From: an uncultured Ruminococcus sp.
GTDB taxonomy: Bacteria; Bacillota; Clostridia; Oscillospirales; Acutalibacteraceae
Reading direction: 5' to 3'
DNA length: 6,482 nt
NCBI GenBank assembly: GCA_902762335.1
Contig: CACWNZ010000130.1
Location: 1-6,482, forward strand
The position numbers and the translations under genes were made by a program. The notes beneath the pieces were generated by a model that saw only the letters and a list, made by a program, of their open reading frames with translations, had not been told where the DNA came from and did not search any database. This document shows positions 1 through 5,307 of this stretch, piece after piece. Numbering within the stretch: the first letter of the stretch is position 1; each line of letters opens with the position of its first letter.

Positions 1-516
1 AAGAATTTCTACTTTATGGAGATGAACACGAGGCTCCAGGTAGAGCACCCCGTCACCGAAATGGTGGTGGGCATAGATATAGTGCAGTGGATGATAAGGA
101 TAGCCTCGGGGGCAAAGCTCACGGTCACACAGGACAGGGTATATATGCACGGCAACGCCATTGAGTGCCGCATAAATGCCGAGGATGCGGACAATAATTT
201 CCGCCCGAGCTGCGGCACGCTGGATTTCATACATATCCCCGGCGGTCCCTGCGTCAGATTTGACACGGCTATCTATCAGAACTATTCCGTGCCGCCCTAT
301 TATGACTCCATGATAGGCAAGCTGATAGTTCAGGCGCGCTCAAGGGAGCTTGCCATAAGAAAAATGAAAATGGCTCTCAGCGAGCTGACTATCAACGGCA
401 TAAAGCAGAACAGGGATCTCCATATAGATATTCTTTCCGACCCGGAATTCGTATCGGGAGAATATACCACCGATTTCATGGCGGAAAGAGCTGACAGGAA
501 AAAGGCAAAGCAGTAA
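1..516 (+). CDS. accC: Biotin carboxylase subunit of acetyl-CoA carboxylase, C-terminal part (5' end outside window)
   Basis: This is the C-terminal 171 residues of the ATP-grasp enzyme that carboxylates biotin on the carrier protein AccB, using ATP and bicarbonate, in the cytoplasm. The reading frame is open from base 1, so the start lies upstream. The family's active-site stretch comes first: residues 7-17 read EMNTRLQVEHP. By alignment from memory with E. coli AccC, E7, N9, R11, V14 and E15 match E288, N290, R292, V295 and E296. ECRINAED (55-62) follows, and its R57 matches catalytic R338. Next comes the C-terminal domain with VPPYYDSMIGKL and INGIKQNRD. The end position fits a full-length C-terminus, and nothing suggests damage. 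The next gene, accD, starts 38 bases downstream, as expected for an acc operon. A pyruvate or propionyl-CoA carboxylase subunit would share these motifs, but the accD and accA neighbours make acetyl-CoA carboxylase much the best reading. Confidence 0.96.
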   Translation, partial: KNFYFMEMNTRLQVEHPVTEMVVGIDIVQWMIRIASGAKLTVTQDRVYMHGNAIECRINAEDADNNFRPSCGTLDFIHIPGGPCVRFDTAIYQNYSVPPYYDSMIGKLIVQARSRELAIRKMKMALSELTINGIKQNRDLHIDILSDPEFVSGEYTTDFMAERADRKKAKQ

Positions 517-543
517 ACGAGCAGGCTGCAAATTTGTTTAGGC

Positions 544-548
544 AGGTG
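544..548 (+). promoter_or_regulatory. Ribosome binding site for accD (supports a TTG start)
   Basis: AGGTG (within AGGCAGGTG, 540-548) ends 6 bases before the TTG at 555. An in-frame TAA at 552-554 lies directly before this TTG, and the first in-frame ATG falls after the first two zinc-binding cysteines. TTG is therefore the only start that gives a whole protein. Confidence 0.6.
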
Positions 549-554
549 TTATAA

Positions 555-1436
555 TTGCCGGATCTATTTAATTTTCTCAAGCCGAAGAACGAGCTTGAAA
601 ATCAGGGTGTCTTTGCGGAGAATCACCCCTACGTCCCTGAGGAGCTTTGGATAAAATGTCCCGTGTGCAAGAATGCGGTGCTTTCCTCTGACCTTATGGA
701 CAACTGCAAGGTATGCCCGAAATGCGGGTACCACTTCCGTATAGCCGCAAGGCAGAGGGTAGAGATGACCGTAGACGAGGGTACCTTTGTTGAAATGGAC
801 GCCGATATGAGCAGCGTGAACAAGATAGGCTTTCCCGATTATGAGAAGAAGCTCAAAAGCGCGAAGCTCAGCAGCGGCGAGAACGAATCCGTAATTACGG
901 GAACGGCGGAGATATGCGGAGAAAAGACCGTTATCGCCGTGATGAACTCGCAGTTCATGATGGGCTCTATGGGTACCGTGACGGGCGAGAAGATAACGAG
1001 AGCCTTCGAGTACGCCACACAGCACAGACTGCCCGTGGTCATATTCACCGTATCGGGCGGCGCAAGAATGCAGGAGGGCATACTCTCTCTTATGCAAATG
1101 GCAAAGACCAGCGGCGCCGTAAAGCTGCACAGCGATGCGGGACTGCTGTATATTACCGTGCTCACCGACCCCACCACGGGCGGAGTTACGGCAAGCTTTG
1201 CTATGGAGGGAGATATAATCCTCGCCGAGCCCCACGCGCTGATAGGCTTTGCCGGACCGAGAGTTATAGAACAAACTATCAGACAGAAGCTCCCCAAGGA
1301 TTTTCAGTCGGCGGAGTTCCTGCTTGAAAAGGGCTTTATAGATGCCGTAGTGCAGCGTAAGGATATGAAAAAAACGCTGTCAAGGCTTATAAGGCTGCAT
1401 AAAGAAGAGACTGAAGAGGAGGTCACGGAGGAATGA
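555..1436 (+). CDS. accD: Acetyl-CoA carboxylase carboxyltransferase subunit beta
   Basis: This 293-residue protein is the beta half of the carboxyltransferase. It acts with AccA in an alpha2beta2 complex to move the carboxyl group from carboxybiotin to acetyl-CoA, giving malonyl-CoA. The N-terminus has the bacterial AccD four-cysteine zinc ribbon, C35-x2-C38 and C54-x2-C57, with the usual 15-residue spacing; C51 is an extra cysteine between the pairs. The crotonase-like body has the SGGARMQEG turn (167-175), the DPTTGGVTASFAMEGD segment (205-220) and HALIGFAGPRVIEQT (227-241), all typical of the acyl-CoA binding half. The C-terminus is acidic (EETEEEVTEE). Length is close to the family's usual 280-300 residues. 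The start is a TTG, because a stop codon sits immediately upstream. The stop TGA overlaps an ATG (ATGA, 1433-1436), so translation is probably coupled to the accA message. Confidence 0.97.
   Translation: MPDLFNFLKPKNELENQGVFAENHPYVPEELWIKCPVCKNAVLSSDLMDNCKVCPKCGYHFRIAARQRVEMTVDEGTFVEMDADMSSVNKIGFPDYEKKLKSAKLSSGENESVITGTAEICGEKTVIAVMNSQFMMGSMGTVTGEKITRAFEYATQHRLPVVIFTVSGGARMQEGILSLMQMAKTSGAVKLHSDAGLLYITVLTDPTTGGVTASFAMEGDIILAEPHALIGFAGPRVIEQTIRQKLPKDFQSAEFLLEKGFIDAVVQRKDMKKTLSRLIRLHKEETEEEVTEE
1417..1423 (+). promoter_or_regulatory. Strong ribosome binding site pointing to an accA start at ATG 1433
   Basis: AGGAGGT, a near-perfect Shine-Dalgarno sequence, lies inside the end of accD. It is 9 bases from the ATG at 1433, which overlaps the accD stop as ATGA. 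No comparable site precedes the GTG at 1468, where the intact accA frame could begin. This matters for deciding whether accA is intact. Confidence 0.75.
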
Positions 1437-1467
1437 GCGCTTACGATCACGTAACGGACCTACCTCG
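1433..1467 (+). other. accA: Probable original 5' end of accA, now out of frame with the gene body
   Basis: The ATG at 1433 is well served by the ribosome binding site at 1417-1423 and opens a frame reading MSAYDHV. From my memory of clostridial AccA proteins, this resembles their short N-terminus: aromatic-x-x-V, then an Ala-Arg pair, then Arg-Pro-Thr before the DYI segment. This frame then diverges and stops at TAG 1550-1552. The conserved continuation PTSVDYIRRIF begins at 1459 in a different frame. Joining them needs extra bases equal to 1 modulo 3. Only 5 bases (1454-1458) separate the two parts, where about 8 codons would be expected, so a loss of roughly 19 bases fits. This could be a real mutation or a sequence or assembly error. 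Confidence 0.6.
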
Positions 1468-2184
1468 GTGGATTATATCAGGAGAATATTCGGGGACAGT
1501 TTTTTTGAGCTTCACGGCGACAGGAGATTTGCCGACGATAAGGCAGTTATAGGCGGCATTGCCGAGCTCAAGGGAAAGCCCGTTACTGTTATCGGACTTG
1601 AAAAGGGAAGAAATCTCAAGGAGAGAATGGCAAGAAATTTCGGCTCGGCTCACCCCGAGGGCTACCGTAAGGCTCTGAGACTGATGAAGCAGGCGGAGAA
1701 GTTCAGACGACCCGTTATATGCTTCGTGGATACCTCGGGCGCCTACTGCGGCATAGGCGCGGAGGAGAGAGGACAGGGTCAGGCTATAGCAGAGAATCTT
1801 ATGGAAATGATGACGCTTAAGACCCCCGTCCTGTCTATCTTCATAGGAGAGGGAGGCAGCGGCGGCGCGCTCGCACTTGCTGTCGCCGATGAGGTATGGA
1901 TGCTTGAGAACGCCATCTATTCGGTAATATCGCCGGAGGGCTGCGCGAGCATTCTTTGGAAGGACCCGAACAAGACCGCCGAGGCATCGGAGTGTCTCAA
2001 GCTGACGGCGCAGGATCTCTTCAAATTGGGCGTTATCGAGAGGATAATAAGAGAGCCTAAGGACATAGAGAGCCGTCTGTTCGACAGCCTGAAGAACCTC
2101 ATAGCCGAGACCTTCGACAAGAAAATGGCAGTTCCCCCCGAGAAGCTCATTGCAATGAGATATAACCGCTTCAGAAAATTCTGA
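1468..2184 (+). CDS. accA: Acetyl-CoA carboxylase carboxyltransferase subunit alpha (5' end uncertain, possibly frameshifted)
   Basis: AccA is the alpha half of the carboxyltransferase and pairs with AccD, encoded just upstream, to bind carboxybiotin and acetyl-CoA. The intact frame gives 238 residues from a GTG at 1468. Conserved blocks occur in order: FELHGDRRFADDKAVIGG (13-30), RNFGSAHPEGYRKALRLM (56-73), GAEERGQGQAIAENL (97-111), the oxyanion-type glycine turn GEGGSGGALAL (127-137), and YSVISPEGCASILWKD (151-166). The C-terminus (RYNRF near the end) looks complete. E. coli AccA is 319 residues; clostridial forms are often shorter at the N-terminus. The GTG lacks a visible ribosome binding site, and conserved-looking residues (PTS) lie just before it. 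The true start is probably ATG 1433 with a frameshift between. The usual DTPGAYPG motif reads DTSGAYCG (88-95). A terminator follows 6 bases after the stop. Confidence 0.93.
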   Translation: MDYIRRIFGDSFFELHGDRRFADDKAVIGGIAELKGKPVTVIGLEKGRNLKERMARNFGSAHPEGYRKALRLMKQAEKFRRPVICFVDTSGAYCGIGAEERGQGQAIAENLMEMMTLKTPVLSIFIGEGGSGGALALAVADEVWMLENAIYSVISPEGCASILWKDPNKTAEASECLKLTAQDLFKLGVIERIIREPKDIESRLFDSLKNLIAETFDKKMAVPPEKLIAMRYNRFRKF

Positions 2185-2190
2185 TATTCT

Positions 2191-2222
2191 TAGTGCATTG
2201 TGTTCTGCAATGCACTATTTTT
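2191..2222 (+). terminator. Intrinsic terminator ending the acc operon
   Basis: A perfect 10-bp stem, TAGTGCATTG (2191-2200) with CAATGCACTA (2208-2217), closes a 7-base loop and is followed directly by five T residues (2218-2222). It starts 6 bases after the accA stop. It marks the end of the acc transcription unit, so the genes from 2433 onward need their own promoter or read-through. Confidence 0.88.
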
Positions 2223-2432
2223 CACAGGGGCGTACTCCCCGTTCAATTACTGATGACCCTTGAGCAAAACTGCGACAACAGCAGATGACCGCATGGTATA
2301 TCACAGCATGGTCTTCCGGGTATCACGCCTTGCGCAAGGCGCCGTATGCCGCCATGCTGAGGTATTTCATGCCGCCGTATCACTATTGATCTCGGTATCT
2401 TAACGGTGATCGTAACAGAGAGGAAAGAAAAA
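2223..2432. other. Intergenic gap of about 210 bases with no convincing gene; structured sequence
   Basis: No open frame here has a believable start, ribosome binding site and family resemblance. The gap holds a small GGGG/CCCC hairpin (2227-2240), a large inverted repeat (2304-2359) with a 16-base palindrome inside it, and short words that recur: TATCAC at 2299, 2321 and 2378; ATGCCGCC at 2346 and 2369; GCCGTAT at 2341 and 2374. A promoter for the trmL block should lie here, but I could not find a -35/-10 pair good enough to call. Confidence 0.6.
2304..2359. repeat. Inverted repeat enclosing a 16-base perfect palindrome
   Basis: The outer arms CAGCATGG (2304-2311) and CCATGCTG (2352-2359) are perfect 8-base complements. 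Between them lies CGCCTTGCGCAAGGCG (2326-2341), a perfect 16-base palindrome that can fold as a 6-bp stem with a GCGC loop. No T-run follows, so it does not look like an intrinsic terminator. It could be a dispersed intergenic repeat, a protein-binding site, or a structured part of the trmL leader; the sequence alone does not decide between these. Confidence 0.7.
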
Positions 2433-2951
2433 ATGCCGCAGCTCAATATAGTTCTTGTAGAGCCCGAGATACCTCAGAATACGGGCAATATAGCCCGTAC
2501 CTGCGCGGCAACGGGCGCAAGACTGCACATAGTAAAGCCTATGGGCTTTACTCCCGACGACAGACAGCTCAAAAGGGCAGGACTTGACTATTGGCACCTG
2601 CTCGATATTACATACTACGAGGGACTTGACGATCTATTCGATAAAAACCGCAATGGCGCTTTTTATTATTTTTCTACTAAGGCGCCGAGAAAATACACCG
2701 ATATAGCCTACCCCGACAAATGCTATATAGTATTCGGCAAGGAGACCAAGGGACTGCCCGAGAGCCTGCTTTTTGCAAATCCCGAAACCACCGTGCGCAT
2801 TCCCATGATAAGCGAGGCGCGCAGTCTTAATCTGTCAAATTCTGTGGCTATTGCCGCATACGAGATACTCAGACAGTGGGATTTCCCCGAGCTGCAGAAC
2901 TTCGGCAGGCTGAGAGAATTCGATTGGAGCAGCTATGCTGCCATAAGCTGA
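2433..2951 (+). CDS. trmL: tRNA (cytidine/uridine(34)-2'-O)-methyltransferase, TrmL family
   Basis: This 172-residue SPOUT-class enzyme is predicted to use S-adenosylmethionine to methylate the 2'-O of the wobble nucleotide in tRNA-Leu isoacceptors, in the cytoplasm. All three knot motifs are visible: PQNTGNIARTCAATGA (14-29), VFGKETKGLPE (100-110), and IPMISEARSLNLSNSVAIAAYE (123-144), which forms the trefoil knot and SAM pocket. There is no extra N-terminal RNA-binding domain, and the length is near that of E. coli TrmL (about 157), which sets it apart from longer TrmH/RlmB enzymes. I chose ATG 2433 because AGGA (2421-2424) lies 8 bases upstream and the family starts directly at this strand; an in-frame GTG at 2406 is less likely. 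The C-terminal 25 residues after LRQWDF are a slight extension. The next gene starts 14 bases after the stop. Confidence 0.94.
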   Translation: MPQLNIVLVEPEIPQNTGNIARTCAATGARLHIVKPMGFTPDDRQLKRAGLDYWHLLDITYYEGLDDLFDKNRNGAFYYFSTKAPRKYTDIAYPDKCYIVFGKETKGLPESLLFANPETTVRIPMISEARSLNLSNSVAIAAYEILRQWDFPELQNFGRLREFDWSSYAAIS

Positions 2952-2965
2952 AAGGAAGAAAAGAA

Positions 2966-4567
2966 ATGATAACAGTATCGAACGTATCAATAAACTTCAG
3001 CGGTACTCCGCTTTTTTCGGACGTTGACCTCAAATTCACCGACGGCAACTGCTACGGTATAATCGGCGCAAACGGCGCAGGCAAATCGACCTTTCTGCGC
3101 GTGCTCTCGGGCGACCTTGAGCCCACTAAGGGCGAGGTAATAATTCCCGAAAATACAAGAATGTCCGTGCTCAAGCAGGATCACTTTGCCTTTGACGACT
3201 ACACGGTGCTCGACACGGTAATATACGGAAACAAAAAGCTGTATGACGTGATGAAGGAGAAGGACGCTATTTATATGAAGGAGGATTTCTCCGATGAGGA
3301 CGGCATAAGGGCATCTGAGCTTGAGGCGGAATTCGCCGAGCTCAACGGCTGGGAGGCGGAGAGCGACGCTTCTAAGCTCGTGCAGGGTCTGGGACTTCCC
3401 GAGGAGATCCTTTATTCCACAATGAGTACCCTCACGGGCAACGAGAAGGTAAAGATCCTTCTTGCGCAGGCGCTTTTCGGCAATCCCGAGATAATACTGC
3501 TTGACGAGCCTACAAACGACCTTGACGTAAAGGCTATTGCATGGCTCGAGGATTTTATTCTCGACTACGAGGGTACGGTAATAGTCGTATCCCACGACAG
3601 GCATTTCCTGAATACCGTATGTACCCACATGGTGGATATAGATTATAACAAGATCAAGCTCTACGTCGGCAACTACGAGTTCTGGTACGAGTCGTCACAG
3701 CTTATACAGGCTATGATAAAGCAGCAGAACAAAAAGACCGAGGAAAAAATAAGAGAGCTGCAGAGCTTCGTGCAGCGCTTTTCGGCAAACAAATCAAAAT
3801 CAAAGCAGGCTACATCAAGAAGAAAGCTGCTTGAAAAGCTGACAATAGAGGAGCTGCCTGCCTCAAGCAGAAGGTACCCCTTTGTCGGCTTTACCATGGA
3901 CAGAGAGGTCGGCAAGGAGGTACTCACGGTAGAGGGTCTTACAAAGACTATCGACGGCGAGAAGGTGCTCGATAACGTATCCTTCCGCATAGAGAGAACG
4001 GACAAGGTAGCCTTCCTTTGCGAGAACGAGAACGCCGTTACCGCCCTTTTCGAGATACTTACCGAAAATATGCAGCCCGACGAGGGTACCTTCAAATGGG
4101 GCATAAGCACCTCACAGTCCTATTTCCCCAAGGATAATACGAGCTTCTTTGACGGCAACGAGATGACTATAATAGACTGGATACGCCAATACGTCAGGGG
4201 CAATGACGACACCGACACCTATCTCAGAGGCTTCCTCGGCAGAATGCTTTTCTCGGGCGACGACGTATTCAAGCCCGTCAACGTTCTCTCGGGCGGCGAA
4301 AAGGTGCGCTGTATGCTCTCAAGAATGATGATGTTCGGCGCAAACTGCCTTATCCTCGATCAGCCGACGAATCATCTTGATCTTGAATCTATCACGGCGG
4401 TCAATAAGGGTCTGCAAAGCTTCAAGGGGGTCGTTCTCTTTACCTCTCACGACCACGAATTCATATCAACAGTCGCAAACAGGATAATAGTTCTTGAAAA
4501 GGACGGCATAAGAGACGTTACGGAATCCTACGACGAATATCTTGCAGAGAGATATCAGGTAGAGTAA
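2966..4567 (+). CDS. ABC-F family ATPase, YbiT/YkpA-like, with degenerate second nucleotide site
   Basis: This 533-residue soluble protein has two ATP-binding cassettes in tandem and no membrane segments. ABC-F proteins bind the ribosomal E site and affect translation; some members give antibiotic resistance. Cassette 1 is complete: Walker A GANGAGKST (34-42), signature LTGNEKVK (156-163), Walker B IILLDE (176-181) and the H-loop SHD (209-211). A charged, helical linker of about 75 residues (243-320), rich in Lys, Gln and Glu, fits the tRNA-contacting linker of the family. Cassette 2 keeps the signature LSGGE (441-445) and SHD (494-496). Its Walker A position reads CENENAVTA (352-360), lacking the lysine, and Walker B is ILDQ (463-466) with Gln for Glu. 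Start ATG 2966 has AGGA (2953-2956) 9 bases upstream. The resemblance to the YbiT/YkpA subfamily comes from memory of its text, for example FWYESSQL and SYFPKDN. Resistance function is not indicated. Confidence 0.92.
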   Translation: MITVSNVSINFSGTPLFSDVDLKFTDGNCYGIIGANGAGKSTFLRVLSGDLEPTKGEVIIPENTRMSVLKQDHFAFDDYTVLDTVIYGNKKLYDVMKEKDAIYMKEDFSDEDGIRASELEAEFAELNGWEAESDASKLVQGLGLPEEILYSTMSTLTGNEKVKILLAQALFGNPEIILLDEPTNDLDVKAIAWLEDFILDYEGTVIVVSHDRHFLNTVCTHMVDIDYNKIKLYVGNYEFWYESSQLIQAMIKQQNKKTEEKIRELQSFVQRFSANKSKSKQATSRRKLLEKLTIEELPASSRRYPFVGFTMDREVGKEVLTVEGLTKTIDGEKVLDNVSFRIERTDKVAFLCENENAVTALFEILTENMQPDEGTFKWGISTSQSYFPKDNTSFFDGNEMTIIDWIRQYVRGNDDTDTYLRGFLGRMLFSGDDVFKPVNVLSGGEKVRCMLSRMMMFGANCLILDQPTNHLDLESITAVNKGLQSFKGVVLFTSHDHEFISTVANRIIVLEKDGIRDVTESYDEYLAERYQVE

Positions 4568-4585
4568 ATATACGGAGGCGGCAGC

Positions 4586-5287
4586 ATGAGCAGAGCGGAC
4601 GATTTTTTGGAGCAGTACAGGATACTTGAGGAGGAGCTAACCGACAAGTATAACTATGATGAAAAATACGGCAGTCCCGTGGTGCGCTTTATCACGGAAA
4701 AGGAGGGCAAGCCCTTCCGCGATAAGCTGAATTACTGCCGCGAGATAAGAAATTTTCTCTCGCACCATTCCGAAACGGACGGCGAGCCTCTCATAGAGCC
4801 CTCGGAAAGCCTGATAAGCTTTCTTGCGCAGGTCAACGACTACCTTCGCAGACCGCCGCTTGCGCTTGAGTTCTCTACGCAGTTTGCCGATATACTCAAG
4901 GCGGGGCTTAAGAACAAGGCGGTCACGGTCATGAAAAAAATGCAGAGGTCGGGCTTCTCTCACGTTCCCGTTCTTGAGGGCGGCAGTCTCGTGGGGGTGT
5001 TCAGCATAGGTACGTTTTTCGCCTTCGCTCTGAAAAACGGTCTTACCTCGCTTGATGACGAAATGCTGATAGAGGATTTTCTTGAGTTCCTGCCGCCCGA
5101 CAAACACGAAAACGAGAGATTTCTCTTTATGCCGAAAACCGTGTCTCTGTTTGACGTGAAGAACGAATTTGAAAAACGCTCGCAGCGCAGCAAAAGGCTC
5201 GCTGTGATATTCATAACCGACAACGGCTCATCGGACGGGCGCATACTCGGTATGCTTACACCGTGGGACGTTGTCAACGAAAGATGA
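4586..5287 (+). CDS. CBS-domain protein with N-terminal helical, HEPN-like region
   Basis: This 233-residue protein of unknown role has no signal peptide or membrane span. The C-terminal two thirds look like a pair of CBS modules: about 97-150 (MKKMQRSGFSHVPVLEGGSLVGVFS) and about 183-232 (SKRLAVIFITD, then RILGMLTPWDVV). CBS pairs commonly bind adenine nucleotides and act as energy or ligand sensors. Residues 1-90 are predicted helical and contain REIRNFLSHH (52-61). R55-N56 followed by H60 or H61 resembles the R-N-x3-H motif of HEPN domains. I recall similar proteins in Clostridia annotated only as CBS-domain proteins. GGAGG (4574-4578) lies 7 bases before the ATG, and the gene starts 18 bases after the ABC-F stop, so co-transcription is likely. 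The CBS assignment is good, the HEPN one tentative, and no function can be given. Confidence 0.82.
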   Translation: MSRADDFLEQYRILEEELTDKYNYDEKYGSPVVRFITEKEGKPFRDKLNYCREIRNFLSHHSETDGEPLIEPSESLISFLAQVNDYLRRPPLALEFSTQFADILKAGLKNKAVTVMKKMQRSGFSHVPVLEGGSLVGVFSIGTFFAFALKNGLTSLDDEMLIEDFLEFLPPDKHENERFLFMPKTVSLFDVKNEFEKRSQRSKRLAVIFITDNGSSDGRILGMLTPWDVVNER

Positions 5288-5307
5288 TACATACGGGCGG
5301 TGATATT

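Noticed and set aside
564..1274. Long open frame on the - strand (236 residues) opposite accD
   Set aside because: The protein shows no recognisable family features, and the + strand accD is unmistakable; this is a shadow caused by codon bias.
1501..1507. T-TTT-TTG heptamer that fits a -1 programmed frameshift site in the frame starting at ATG 1433
   Set aside because: A slip here would rejoin the accA frame, but only after the conserved VDYIRRIFGDSF segment (1468-1503) had been read in the wrong frame. The frame change must lie before 1459, so this site cannot rescue a normal AccA.
2260..2302. Promoter candidates for trmL (TTGAGC at 2260; TGGTATATC near 2294-2302)
   Set aside because: No -35 and -10 pair has both good matches and a spacing near 17 bases, so I did not call a promoter.
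2243..2446. 67-residue open frame on the - strand across the intergenic gap
   Set aside because: Its start overlaps the trmL start, there is no clear ribosome binding site, and its sequence comes from the palindromic repeat region. Not supported as a gene, though similar small frames could mark copies of the repeat elsewhere.
2876..2965. Upstream in-frame start that would extend the ABC-F protein by 30 residues into trmL
   Set aside because: The extension overlaps conserved trmL coding sequence and lacks a ribosome binding site, while ATG 2966 has a good one and matches the family start.
3299..3301. Possible antibiotic-resistance (ARE) role for the ABC-F protein
   Set aside because: Its motifs and linker resemble the housekeeping YbiT/YkpA group, and it sits among tRNA-modification genes without mobile elements; nothing in the sequence supports resistance.
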